A stretch of 31,775 nucleotides of DNA from NCBI GenBank assembly GCA_036380925.1, contig DASVDW010000109.1, forward strand, positions 1 through 31,775, in the 5' to 3' direction. Below the pieces are notes generated by a model. The model was not told where the DNA came from, did not search any database, and saw nothing but the letters and a program-made list of their open reading frames with translations. Positions 23,248 to 31,737 of this stretch are shown in pieces (position 1 is the stretch's first letter; each line of letters begins with the position of its first letter). A program made the translations under genes and the position numbers. Source of the DNA: JAICLV01 sp036380925. GTDB lineage: Bacteria; Actinomycetota; Actinomycetes; Acidothermales; Acidothermaceae.

Positions 23248-24240
23248 GTGATCACCATGTTCGGCGCATCGATCGGACTGTTGCTTCTCATCGCGTTGAT
23301 CGCAGGCGTCGGCTGGTGGGTGCGCGCGGCGACGGCTGACGCGCAACCGGCAGATGGGCCGCCCCGGCGGGTGTCGCTGCTCACCGAAGCGGTCGGTTAC
23401 ATCGGCGCGATTCTGGTGTTGGCCGGCGGGATCGCCGCGCTCGGCCAGAACTGGCGGGACATCGCGGATGGCACCAGGTTGGCCATGCTCGGGGTCGCGG
23501 TCGTGGTGTTCTTCGCCGCCGGTTGGCTGACCAAGACGTCAACCGAACCAGCGTTTCGGCGGCTGTCCGCGATCACATGGGCGATCTCGGTCGCGGCGTT
23601 CGCCGGTGGTGCGGCGGTGCTGAACCACATGGCCGACACCGCGGGAAAGACCATCTTCTTGACCGTGACGACAAGCGCCACCGCGTACGCCGTGGCGTTG
23701 TGGTGGCTGAGCCGGCACGCGGTCCAGCAACTCGTGATGTTCGGTGGAGTGCTGCTGAGCGCCTCGGCGGTCATCAACTTCGTCGTGGACAGCCCGACGT
23801 CCGGGATCTTTGGAATCACGCTGTGGATCATCGCTGTCGGGTGGGCGCTCGCCGGCTGGTCTCGCCGCCTCGAACCGTGGTGGGCGGCGGTGGCCCTTGG
23901 CATGGCGGTCGCGCTGATCGCGCCGTCCGCGATCGGTTTGACGTGGGCGCTGTTCACCCTTGGCATCGGCACCGCCGCCGTGGTGATGGCGGTCGCGGTG
24001 TACGCGCGATTCACGCCGGCGTTGGCGTTCGGGGCGATCGCGATGCTCGGCTACGTGACCGGCGCGGTCGCGTACTACCTGGGCGACCGCCTTGGGTTGC
24101 CGAGCGCGCTCGCGCTCACCGGCCTGCTGGTGCTCGCCGCGGCGGTTGGGGTCGCCCGCGCGTTGCCGCGCATCAGGCGCAAGCCACCCACCGAGCACCC
24201 ACGCTTCCCGATGTCCCCGCCACGGCATCGTCACGCGTAG
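23248..24240 (+). CDS. Polytopic membrane protein, DUF2157-like
   Basis: The 330-residue protein has about nine to ten hydrophobic helices (for example GASIGLLLLIALIAGVGWWV, AVGYIGAILVLAGGIAALG and LAMLGVAVVVFFAAGWLT) and a basic, proline-rich tail. The phrase YIGAILVLAGGIAALGQNWRDI resembles DUF2157-type membrane proteins, where a similar IGA...I...WR stretch opens the domain. No function is known to me. The GTG at 23248 or the ATG at 23257 could be the start; neither has a strong ribosome site. The cyclase-like gene follows after 17 bp on the same strand. Confidence 0.75.
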   Translation: MITMFGASIGLLLLIALIAGVGWWVRAATADAQPADGPPRRVSLLTEAVGYIGAILVLAGGIAALGQNWRDIADGTRLAMLGVAVVVFFAAGWLTKTSTEPAFRRLSAITWAISVAAFAGGAAVLNHMADTAGKTIFLTVTTSATAYAVALWWLSRHAVQQLVMFGGVLLSASAVINFVVDSPTSGIFGITLWIIAVGWALAGWSRRLEPWWAAVALGMAVALIAPSAIGLTWALFTLGIGTAAVVMAVAVYARFTPALAFGAIAMLGYVTGAVAYYLGDRLGLPSALALTGLLVLAAAVGVARALPRIRRKPPTEHPRFPMSPPRHRHA

Positions 24241-24257
24241 CGCTACGTTCGGATGTC

Positions 24258-25208
24258 ATGCGCGGCCTCGACTGGTTGCTCGACTCCGACCCGGCGATCC
24301 GCTGGCAGGCGCTTCGCGATCTGGCCGACGCCCCGACCGACGTCGTGGCCGCTGAGCGGGCTCGGGTCGCCACGTCCGGTTGGGGCGCGCGGTTGCTCGC
24401 CGCGCGCGACGACGACGGTCAGTGGGCGGGTGGCGCCTGCTTTCCCGGGCCCGGACGACGAACGCGCGGCGCCGACGCCCCCGGCCAGCCCTGGACGTCG
24501 ACGCTGCACACGCTAGAACTCCTGCGCGAGTTCGGGCTCGACCCGTCGTCAGAGCAGGCGGTCGAGACGATCGCGCTGATTCGCGACAACTGCAAGTGGG
24601 AGTACGCGGGCGAGCCGTTTTTCGAGGGCGAGGTCGAGCCGTGCATCAACGGTCGCACCGTCGGGCTCGGCGCGTACTTCGGCCAGGACGTCGAAGCCCT
24701 GGTCGCCCGCCTGCTCAACGAGCAACTGGACGACGGCGGGTGGAACTGCGAAACCGAGAACGGCTCAGTGCGGTCGTCGTTCGACACCACGATCTGCGTG
24801 CTCGAAGGGCTGCTGGCCTACGAGCGGGCGAGCGGCGGGCCGTCCCAGGTCCGGGAGGCCCGCCGTCGGGGCGAGGAGTACCTGCTGCGACGGGGTTTGT
24901 TCCGTCGGCTGAGCACCGGCGAAGTGGTCAAGCCGGCGTGGCTGCGATTCTCGTTCCCGACCCGCTGGCACTACGACGTCTTGCGTGGGCTGGAGCACTT
25001 CCGCGCGGCGGGCGACCCGCCCGACGATCGAATCGACGAGGCGATTGACCTGGTGCGGTCGAAGCAACAGCCGGACGGCAGCTGGCTGCTGGAAAACACC
25101 CACCTGGGCGAGGTGCATTTCCAACTGGAGGACAGCGACGGCCTGCCCAGTCGGTGGAACACGTTGCGCGCGCTGCGCGTGCTGCGCTGGCACGACCGGC
25201 GCAGCTGA
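24258..25208 (+). CDS. Squalene-cyclase / prenyltransferase-like alpha-toroid protein
   Basis: The 316-residue protein shows repeated QW-like motifs of the alpha/alpha-toroid fold: ARDDDGQWAGGA, NEQLDDGGWNCE and SKQQPDGSWLLE, each preceded by a helix pair. The DxDD (cyclase) or DDxxD (synthase) signature was not found, and the length is about half that of true squalene-hopene cyclases. Enzymatic cyclisation is therefore unlikely to be assignable. Proteins of this type in actinobacteria are usually annotated only as 'squalene cyclase-like' or 'prenyltransferase'. The ATG at 24258 has no strong ribosome site; the stop lies 3 bp from the convergent mshB stop. Confidence 0.78.
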   Translation: MRGLDWLLDSDPAIRWQALRDLADAPTDVVAAERARVATSGWGARLLAARDDDGQWAGGACFPGPGRRTRGADAPGQPWTSTLHTLELLREFGLDPSSEQAVETIALIRDNCKWEYAGEPFFEGEVEPCINGRTVGLGAYFGQDVEALVARLLNEQLDDGGWNCETENGSVRSSFDTTICVLEGLLAYERASGGPSQVREARRRGEEYLLRRGLFRRLSTGEVVKPAWLRFSFPTRWHYDVLRGLEHFRAAGDPPDDRIDEAIDLVRSKQQPDGSWLLENTHLGEVHFQLEDSDGLPSRWNTLRALRVLRWHDRRS

Positions 25209-25211
25209 CGG

Positions 25212-26063
25212 CTACAAGCCGGCGAACAGGTCGGTTTCCCAGTTGTGCTCGCCCTCGCCGGGGCCGCGCTCGCCGCGCGTCAAGATGTAGTGCTCGCGGC
25301 CGAACGCCTTGTGCCCGACGTTGTTCGACAGCGCGAAGAACGGCCCGTCAACTTGGATCTGCGTCGCGTGCGCGCGCATCGCGTCGAGCTTCGCGTCAAG
25401 GAAATCCCGGGCGTCGATGGCAGTGGTGATCACGTCGTCCGGCTTGGCCAACGGCACGTCGTCGGCGGACTCGACGTCACCGAAGAACGAGGTGTCACCC
25501 GACGCCCGCAGCGCGTCGATGCCGGCCTGCATGACCGACCGCGGAATGCCCGTCCAGTAGAACTTCGCGACGATGTCGAGAGTTTGCTCGACCGCTCGCG
25601 TGGCGACTCGGTGCGCCTGGATGTGATCGGGATGGCCATACGCCCCGAAGTCGTCGTAGGTGACGACGACCTGCGGCCGCACCTCGCGGATGACGTCGAT
25701 CAGATGGGCCGCCGCCTCGTCGAGATCGGCCCGCCAAAAGCAGCGCGGGTTGTCGTTGGCCGGGGTGCCCATCATCCCGGAGTCGCGATATCGCCCCGCT
25801 CCGCCGAGAAAGCGGTGATCGTCGACACCGAGCGCGGCGCACGCTTCGTCGAGCTCGTGGATGCGCCACCCGCCGAGCTGGTCGGCCTTGTCGGCGGCGA
25901 GCAGCTCAAGTTCCGGGACGAGGACTTCGCCCTCCTCACCTAGCGTGCAGGTGACGAGGGTGACGCGCGCTCCCTCGGCGGCGTACTTGGCCATGGTGGC
26001 CCCGGTGCCGATGGACTCGTCGTCGGGATGGGCGTGCACGAGCAACAGGCTGCGATCGGTCAT
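25212..26063 (-). CDS. mshB: Mycothiol biosynthesis deacetylase MshB
   Basis: MshB removes the acetyl group from GlcNAc-inositol in mycothiol synthesis, a thiol restricted to actinobacteria. The 283-residue protein has the zinc motif AHPDDE (H12 and D15 as ligands) and YGHPDHIQAHRV, which supplies the third histidine. The phrase RFLGGAGRYRDSGMMGTP favours MshB over the related conjugate amidase Mca, which has a different loop there. The ATG at 26063 was chosen because upstream in-frame starts would run into the divergent peptidase gene. Only 40 bp separate the two starts. Confidence 0.9.
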   Translation of the reverse strand: MTDRSLLLVHAHPDDESIGTGATMAKYAAEGARVTLVTCTLGEEGEVLVPELELLAADKADQLGGWRIHELDEACAALGVDDHRFLGGAGRYRDSGMMGTPANDNPRCFWRADLDEAAAHLIDVIREVRPQVVVTYDDFGAYGHPDHIQAHRVATRAVEQTLDIVAKFYWTGIPRSVMQAGIDALRASGDTSFFGDVESADDVPLAKPDDVITTAIDARDFLDAKLDAMRAHATQIQVDGPFFALSNNVGHKAFGREHYILTRGERGPGEGEHNWETDLFAGL

Positions 26064-26103
26064 GCCGCACAGCGTATTAGGCGGTACTGGCAGGATCGGT
26101 CGG

Positions 26104-28176
26104 GTGAGCTTCCCGGAGTTGCACGCGCGCACCGCGCGCTTCACGCTCGGCCGTCCCCGCAGCTTCGCGGTCGCGTCGGACGGCTCGCGGATCACGTTCC
26201 TTCGCTCGCCCGATGGCTTCAGCCGGTCCACTTCGCTGTGGGTTTACGACGTCGAGGCCCGCGCCGAAATCGAGATCGCCGGACCACCGAGGCTGCTCCT
26301 CGACGTCGACGACATCCCGGACGCCGAGCGGGCCCGCCGCGAGCGGGCCCGGGAGCACGCCGGCGGCATCGTGAGCTACGCGACCGACGCGGCCTTCACC
26401 CGAGCTTGCTTCGCCGCGGGCGGCCGGCTGTTTCGCGCTTCCCTGGGGGCCAGCGGCGCGCGGGAGATGGCCGCGCGATCCCCGGTTTTCGACCCGCGCT
26501 TCGACCCGACCGGACGGCGGGTCGCGTACGCCTGCGATGGCGAGCTGCGGGTCGTCGACCTTGAGGACGACGACCGCGAGCTGGTGGCCGAGGACGGGGT
26601 TTCCTGGGGCGTCGCGGAGTTCGTCGCAGCCGAGGAGATGAACCGGCAGCGCGGCTTTTGGTGGGCGCCCGATGGCGAGTCGCTGCTGGCGTGCCGGGTC
26701 GACGAGCGCAAGGTGCAGCGGTGGCACATCGGCGACCCGGCGCATCCTGAGCGCACGCCGTCGGTCGTCGCCTATCCGGCGGCGGGCGCCGCGAACGCCG
26801 ACGTCACGCTTTGGCTGGTCACGCTCGACGGCGCGCGCACGCGGGTCGACGCCGACTGGAGCGAGTTTCCCTATTTGGCGAACGTCCGCTGGCGTCCCAG
26901 GCACCGACCGCTGGTGCAAGTCGTGTCGCGCGATCAACGCAAAATCCGCGTTGTCGAGGTGGACGTCGAGTCGGGCGCCACGACGCTGCTGCGCGAAGAC
27001 ACCGACCCGCACTGGCTCGAGCTGGTCAGCGGCGTTCCCGACCGCGTGCCGGACGGCCGCCTCGTCTACACCGCGGACATGGGCGACACCCGCCGGTTGC
27101 TGATCGGCGACGAACCGGTCACACCGGTCGGACTGCAGGTGCGCGCCGTCGCGTCGGTCAACGACGGCGGTGACGTGCTGCTCCTCGCGTCGTCCGAGCC
27201 GACCGAACAACACGTGTGGGCGGTGTTCGGGCCTGACTACAGCGAGTGCGTGCCGCTGACCACGTCGTCCGGTGTGCATTCTGGCATCGGCGCGAGCGAC
27301 GTGCTGGTGGTGACGAGAGCTTCGCTCGAACATGACGGCGTCGAGACCGTGGTGCGCAAGAACGGCAAGCAGATCGGCGTCATCGAGTCGTTTGCCGAGC
27401 CAGCGCCGTTCGAGCCGCGTGTCTCGATATCGAGACAGGGCGATCGGCAGCTGCGCACCGCGCTGGTGCTGCCACACGATCACGTGCCCGGGTCCGCCCG
27501 CCTGCCGGTGTTGATGGATCCCTACGGCGGGCCGCACGCGCAACGCGTGGTCGCCTCGCGGGGCGCGTATCTGACGTCGCAATGGCTGGCCGATCAGGGG
27601 TTCGCCGTCGTGGTCGTCGACGGCAGGGGAACTCCGGGACGCGGTCCGGCGTGGGAACGCGCGATCGCAGGAGATCTCGCCACGCCGGTGCTCGACGACC
27701 AGGTCGAGGCGCTGCAAGCCCTTGCCGCCGCGAACCGCGACCTCGACCTCACCCGTGTCGCGATCCGCGGCTGGTCGTTCGGGGGCTACCTCGCGGCGCT
27801 GGCGGTGTTGCGTCGTCCGGATGTGTTTCACGCCGCGGTGGCGGGCGCGCCGGTCACCGACTGGCGGTTGTACGACACCTACTACACCGAGCGCTACCTC
27901 GGCGTCGACGCGTCCGCGCCGGCCTATGACCGCAGCTCGCTGCTTGACGACGCGGCGACGTTGTCGCGCCCCCTGCTCATCGTGCACGGGTTGTCGGACG
28001 ACAACGTGGTCGCGGCGCACACCCTTCGGCTGTCGACGGCGCTGCTGGCTGCCGGGCGCCCGCACAGCGTGCTGCCGCTGTCAGGTGTGACGCATATGAC
28101 GACGCAGGAGAGCGTGGCCGCGAACCTGCTCAGCCTCGAGGTCGCGTTCCTGCGGCGATCTCTCGGTATTGCTTGA
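26104..28176 (+). CDS. S9 family prolyl oligopeptidase, DPP-IV-like
   Basis: The 690-residue serine peptidase has a beta-propeller N-terminal part and an alpha/beta-hydrolase C-terminal part. The paired glutamates that bind the substrate N-terminus in DPP-IV enzymes are E177-E178 in AEFVAAEEMNRQRGFWWAPDG. The nucleophile is S558 in RGWSFGGYLAAL, the acid is D632 or D633 in HGLSDDNV, and the histidine is H664 in GVTHMTTQ. No signal peptide is visible, so the enzyme is probably cytoplasmic. The GTG at 26104 has AGGA about 9 bases upstream. The 3' end overlaps the convergent DUF5808 gene by 47 bp. Confidence 0.92.
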   Translation: MSFPELHARTARFTLGRPRSFAVASDGSRITFLRSPDGFSRSTSLWVYDVEARAEIEIAGPPRLLLDVDDIPDAERARRERAREHAGGIVSYATDAAFTRACFAAGGRLFRASLGASGAREMAARSPVFDPRFDPTGRRVAYACDGELRVVDLEDDDRELVAEDGVSWGVAEFVAAEEMNRQRGFWWAPDGESLLACRVDERKVQRWHIGDPAHPERTPSVVAYPAAGAANADVTLWLVTLDGARTRVDADWSEFPYLANVRWRPRHRPLVQVVSRDQRKIRVVEVDVESGATTLLREDTDPHWLELVSGVPDRVPDGRLVYTADMGDTRRLLIGDEPVTPVGLQVRAVASVNDGGDVLLLASSEPTEQHVWAVFGPDYSECVPLTTSSGVHSGIGASDVLVVTRASLEHDGVETVVRKNGKQIGVIESFAEPAPFEPRVSISRQGDRQLRTALVLPHDHVPGSARLPVLMDPYGGPHAQRVVASRGAYLTSQWLADQGFAVVVVDGRGTPGRGPAWERAIAGDLATPVLDDQVEALQALAAANRDLDLTRVAIRGWSFGGYLAALAVLRRPDVFHAAVAGAPVTDWRLYDTYYTERYLGVDASAPAYDRSSLLDDAATLSRPLLIVHGLSDDNVVAAHTLRLSTALLAAGRPHSVLPLSGVTHMTTQESVAANLLSLEVAFLRRSLGIA

Positions 28177-28489
28177 CGAGGTCCTTGCCGCGAGCTTTGA
28201 CGTTGGCAAAGTTCACCGACCAGCCCACGCCGAACGCGCGCGGCACGAACAGGTGGGGGTCGTCGGGCGCCCACAGGCTGCGCTTGACGCGCTTGGGCGA
28301 CGGGGTGCGGAAGTCGTAGGGGATCTTGCCCAACGTGCCCTGCCAGGTGCGTTCCTTTTTCGGACGGCGCAGTTCCTTCGTGACGGCGGCCGCCGCTAAC
28401 CCGATACTGGCCAGCCGGATAGCGCCGCGCAGCTTCCCTCGGCGATCACGGCCCCGTTTCGCTGCCCGACCCACTTTGCGTGCTGCCAT
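28130..28489 (-). CDS. DUF5808-containing small basic protein
   Basis: The 119-residue protein has a strongly basic N-terminus (KVGRAAKRGRDRRGKLRG), one weakly hydrophobic helix (AIRLASIGLAAAAV), and the DUF5808 core: KIPYDFRTPSPKRVKRSLW, then HLFVPRAFGVGWSVNFAN. In this family the core is found in bacterial membrane-associated proteins of unknown function. The ATG at 28489 was chosen because a longer N-terminus would cross the divergent DUF6458 gene. The 3' end lies within the last 47 bp of the S9 peptidase gene on the other strand. Confidence 0.8.
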   Translation of the reverse strand: MAARKVGRAAKRGRDRRGKLRGAIRLASIGLAAAAVTKELRRPKKERTWQGTLGKIPYDFRTPSPKRVKRSLWAPDDPHLFVPRAFGVGWSVNFANVKARGKDLVKQYREIAAGTRPRG

Positions 28490-28582
28490 TGCCGTCCTCA
28501 CACTTCTGTCGTCCGCGCTGGTTTCGTCCGGTGATCGATCTGCGGTCGATTCTGCCCGCTGCGAGGCGGGTAGACCGAAGCC

Positions 28583-28858
28583 ATGGTTACCTGGCTGACC
28601 CGCAGCTTGCTGTTCATCGTTGCCGGAGCGGTGCTCGCTTATGCCGTCACAGCGCAGACCGAACACATTGACCTGCAAACGACCGGCGTCATCTTGCTGC
28701 TCGTCGGAGTCTTCGACCTTCTTCTCAACGCAGGTTTGGAGTTGTACTACCGCAGTGCGCCACGCTACGAGCGCCGGTCGACGACGACAAGCCCGTACCC
28801 ACAGCGAGGCGACAACTACGCGACGCGGCCAATTCGACGGGATCCGGACTGGCACTGA
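28583..28858 (+). CDS. DUF6458-like small membrane protein
   Basis: The 91-residue protein has two helices (LLFIVAGAVLAYAVTA and TTGVILLLVGVFDLLLNAGL) and a short charged tail with PYPQRGDNYATRP. The layout and the ID/LQTTGVILLLVG phrase match the two-helix DUF6458 actinobacterial group. The ATG at 28583 follows GGCGGG at about 12 bases. Function is unknown. It converges on the soluble receptor gene after 25 bp. Confidence 0.8.
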   Translation: MVTWLTRSLLFIVAGAVLAYAVTAQTEHIDLQTTGVILLLVGVFDLLLNAGLELYYRSAPRYERRSTTTSPYPQRGDNYATRPIRRDPDWH

Positions 28859-28883
28859 CCGCCGTCACCCTGGCGCTGAACCG

Positions 28884-30341
28884 TCAGTGGACGATTTCCA
28901 CCTTCGCGACGCTGGCCCAAAAATAGCGGGACTGCGGATTCTTCCTCGGTGAGACGACGAGCCGGAAGATGTGCTCGCCCGGCGGGAGCTCGGGGCTGCT
29001 CCACAGGAGCGTGTGGGCGGCACGGGTAGGGGAGTAGAAATCGACCAGGTCGGCGGGTTGGTTGTCGACGCTGACTTCGGCCATTCCCTGCTGCTTGTCG
29101 ACAGAGCCGAAGAACCGGATCTGCTTGCCGTTGAAGCGGAGTCGCACCTCGTCGCCCGCGACGCTGCTGTAGGCGTCGCCTCCGATGTCGGTCTGGTAGC
29201 CGCTGCCGTGCAGCCACGCGCCGACGTAGTCGAACTCGTTGAGCCCGGCGCCGACCACGTAGTCGAGCACCGTCGTCACATTGCCGACCTGCGCGGTGCC
29301 CTGCCGGTTCAGGGTCGCTTGATCGACGCCGGCCTCCTCGCCGGTGTCGATGGCGGCCTGGTAGGAGCCGGTGTCGAGGCCCTTGACGGTCTCGCGAAGC
29401 GCCCCTTCAATGCGTTCGAGCTCCTCGCTGCGAGCCGCGTCCTTCTGCGCGCCGGTGTAAGCAACCTCACGCGCCCGGTCGTGCACGGACGACACCCGAC
29501 CCGAGATGTCGGCGGCGCCAACCGCCGCCGACTCCGACACGCGGCCGATCTCACGGGTGGTCGCCGTCTGCTGGGTGACCGCGCCGGCGATGGAGGCCGT
29601 GCTGTCGCAGATCTTCGACATGGTGGCGGTGATCTGCTCGATCGTCGCTGACGCGCGCCCGGAGCTGTCGTTGATGCCGGTGACGATCGACCGCACCTGT
29701 TCGGTCGCTCGCGCAGTTTGCTGCGCCAAGTCGTTGACCTCGGCCGCGACGACGGCGAAGCCCCGGCCGGCGTCGCCTGCGCGCTGGGCCTCGATCTTCG
29801 CGTTCAACGCGAGCAAGTGCGTGCGGCTGGCGATGGCGGTGATGCTGTTGGTGATCTCATCGACCCGCCGCAACGCGGCGGTGAGGTCTTGCACGCACGC
29901 GTTGGCAACCTCGCCTTGGCCGGCGGCGGTGACGGCGATGTCGGCCGCCACGGTGGCGTGGTTCGCGACTTCGTTGATGGTGGTGTTGAGTTCTTCCGTC
30001 GCCGACGCGACGACGTTGATGCCGTCGGCGACGTCAGCCGCGGTGACACCGACGTCGTAGGCCTGGCCCGCGGTCATCTCCGCGGCGTCGAGCATCTGCT
30101 TGTGGACGTCAGCGGCCGCCAGCCGGGCGTCGCGCATCCGGTCGGCGCCGTGGCGCACGGTCGCGACCACCTTCACCAGCCGATCGACCAACTCGGCGAC
30201 GCCGAGCTCCAGCTGCCCAAGATCGTCGTCGCCGGATGGCGTGATCCGCGCGGCCTGGAGGTCGCCGGCGAGCGCGCGGTCGACGGCAGCGCGCAGCTGA
30301 CGGACGCGCGTGCGACGACGCGCGAGGGCGAAGCCGTTCAC
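28884..30341 (-). CDS. Soluble methyl-accepting protein with C-terminal carbohydrate-binding-like domain
   Basis: The 485-residue protein has no membrane helix or signal peptide. Residues about 10-60 look like a HAMP domain (VDRALAGDLQAARITPSGDDDL). A methyl-accepting signalling domain follows, with a slightly degenerate hairpin tip near 173-210 (RTHLLALNAKIEAQRAGDAG, then RGFAVVAAEVNDLAQQT). Residues about 368-485 form a beta-rich domain like those at the ends of secreted glycosidases: DYVGAWLHGSGYQTDIGGDA, FFGSVDKQQGMAEVSVDNQP, VDFYSPTRAAHTLLWSSPEL, PPGEHIFRLVVSPRKNP. I prefer GTG at 30341 (AGGAG 5 bases upstream) to an ATG at 30416. The gene is far from the cheA cluster. The receptor call is firm; the sugar-binding call is by family pattern. 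Confidence 0.88.
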   Translation of the reverse strand: MNGFALARRRTRVRQLRAAVDRALAGDLQAARITPSGDDDLGQLELGVAELVDRLVKVVATVRHGADRMRDARLAAADVHKQMLDAAEMTAGQAYDVGVTAADVADGINVVASATEELNTTINEVANHATVAADIAVTAAGQGEVANACVQDLTAALRRVDEITNSITAIASRTHLLALNAKIEAQRAGDAGRGFAVVAAEVNDLAQQTARATEQVRSIVTGINDSSGRASATIEQITATMSKICDSTASIAGAVTQQTATTREIGRVSESAAVGAADISGRVSSVHDRAREVAYTGAQKDAARSEELERIEGALRETVKGLDTGSYQAAIDTGEEAGVDQATLNRQGTAQVGNVTTVLDYVVGAGLNEFDYVGAWLHGSGYQTDIGGDAYSSVAGDEVRLRFNGKQIRFFGSVDKQQGMAEVSVDNQPADLVDFYSPTRAAHTLLWSSPELPPGEHIFRLVVSPRKNPQSRYFWASVAKVEIVH

Positions 30342-30406
30342 CCGCGCTCCTCTCGCAACCCTGCGACCAGACTTTCCCGTTATTTGGTCGCCATGATCGC
30401 GCTCTA

Positions 30407-30421
30407 CCTGAAGCATTCAGG
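30407..30421 (-). terminator. Short hairpin after the DUF222/HNH gene
   Basis: CCTGAA-GCA-TTCAGG on the plus strand (30407-30421) is a perfect 6-bp stem with a 3-base loop, 8 bases past the HNH stop on the minus strand. No T-run follows, so termination would be weak, and it may instead be a leader structure of the downstream soluble receptor gene. Confidence 0.3.
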
Positions 30422-30429
30422 GCGGCGAA

Positions 30430-31737
30430 CTATGGGTCGCGCTGGTCTTTGGGTGGCACGTGGTGGAGGAGCCCGGCTGCGCTTCGCCAGGTGACGCTGC
30501 CGTCGGAATGGCGTTTGATTTTCCACGGCCGGAACGTTTTCAGCCGGTGGTGCCGTCGGCAGAGCAGCCCGCAGTTGATCGCGGAGGTGGCGCCGACGGG
30601 GTGGTTGACGGCATGGTCGAGGTCGCAGCCGCAGGCGGGGTTCTCGCAGCCGGGGAAGCAGCAGGTGCGGTCGCGGGCGGTGATGTAGTCGACGAGCGCT
30701 TGCGGCGGGCGGTAGGTGGTGACCCCGTAGTCGAGCAGGTGACCGGTGACCGGGTCGATTACCAGCCGCCGCCAGGCCGCGTCGCCGGCCAGCGCCCGGG
30801 CCGCCTCGGGGTGGATCGGGCCGTGGCCGGCCAGCTCGGCGGGGTTGTTCTGCAGCCGCAGCAGGGTGGGCAGGTCGATGACGACCTGCAGCTCGGCGCG
30901 GCGGCCATGGGTTCGTGGCAGCGTCCGGTCGGAAAGCGCGGCGCGAGCCAGGGCGGCGAGCACGTCGACGCGGCGGCGGCCGATCCGCACCCCGCTTCGT
31001 TTGCCGCCGGCGGCGGCGTGGCGGGCCTTGGCCAGGGTGTTCACGGCGAGGAACAGCTCGCGGGCCTCGAGTGCGGGCAGCGTCGCCACCAGCTCGGCCA
31101 TCCCGTTCGGCAGCGGGTGCACCCGGACGTCGACGTCGTCGGCGAGGGCGTCTTGCATCGCCTCCTCGGCCTGCTCAGGGGCGACGGCGAGCACCGCGCG
31201 GCGGACGGACCGGCGGAACTGGGCGATGGACTGGTCGGGCGCTTTGGGCAGCACCCGCTGCTCCACCTTCGCGACCGCGTCGCGCGGCAGGCCCGCGCAC
31301 AACTCGACGGCGGCCAGCGCGTGCCGAAAGGTGACCTCCCCGGCGTCCAGCAGCCGCGTCACCCCGGGCAGCTCCTCGGTCAGCACCCGCGCCAGGTGCA
31401 CCTTGTTATGCGCGGAGCGGATCGACAGCCGCAGCGCGGCGGCGACCTCGTCTTTGGCCCAGTCATCGGCCGTCGTCGGCTCCGGGCCGGCCGCCGCAAC
31501 GACAGCGGCTTGCACCTGCGCGGACAGCCAGGCGTGCTGGCGCTCCCACGCCTGCAACACCAAGACCCGTTCGTCGGCCGGCAGCGTCTCGGCGTCCAGC
31601 GAGCACAACATCGCCATCGACTCCGGGCCGGGCGGCAACTCCAACACCCAACTGACGAACGACCCCGCTGGCGCGTCGAGGTCGACGTCGACTCCGTCAA
31701 CGTCGGGCGCCTCGGCGGTGGGCATCGTCAAAAGCAT
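30430..31737 (-). CDS. DUF222 / HNH endonuclease domain protein (13E12 repeat family)
   Basis: The 435-residue protein has a helical DUF222 region (about 30-300) and a C-terminal HNH module: RDRTCCFPGCENPACGCDLDH, then NCGLLCRRHHRLKTFRPW. These hold the cysteine pairs, the D-H and the final H-H of the nuclease fold. The family is present in many copies in actinobacterial genomes, and its biological role is unclear. The ATG at 31737 lacks a clear ribosome site; an internal ATG (residue 5, position 31725) is an alternative. The 38 bp before it reach the window edge, so its promoter is mostly outside. Confidence 0.9.
   Translation of the reverse strand: MLLTMPTAEAPDVDGVDVDLDAPAGSFVSWVLELPPGPESMAMLCSLDAETLPADERVLVLQAWERQHAWLSAQVQAAVVAAAGPEPTTADDWAKDEVAAALRLSIRSAHNKVHLARVLTEELPGVTRLLDAGEVTFRHALAAVELCAGLPRDAVAKVEQRVLPKAPDQSIAQFRRSVRRAVLAVAPEQAEEAMQDALADDVDVRVHPLPNGMAELVATLPALEARELFLAVNTLAKARHAAAGGKRSGVRIGRRRVDVLAALARAALSDRTLPRTHGRRAELQVVIDLPTLLRLQNNPAELAGHGPIHPEAARALAGDAAWRRLVIDPVTGHLLDYGVTTYRPPQALVDYITARDRTCCFPGCENPACGCDLDHAVNHPVGATSAINCGLLCRRHHRLKTFRPWKIKRHSDGSVTWRSAAGLLHHVPPKDQRDP

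Noticed and set aside
21066..23339. A 757-residue open frame on the plus strand antisense to the FtsH-like gene
   Set aside because: High GC gives long empty antisense frames. The composition is Arg/Gly/Asp/Val-rich without domains, and the minus strand has clear AAA and M41 motifs.
26077..28065. A 662-residue open frame antisense to the S9 peptidase
   Set aside because: No domain is recognisable and it is a shadow of a gene with intact catalytic motifs.
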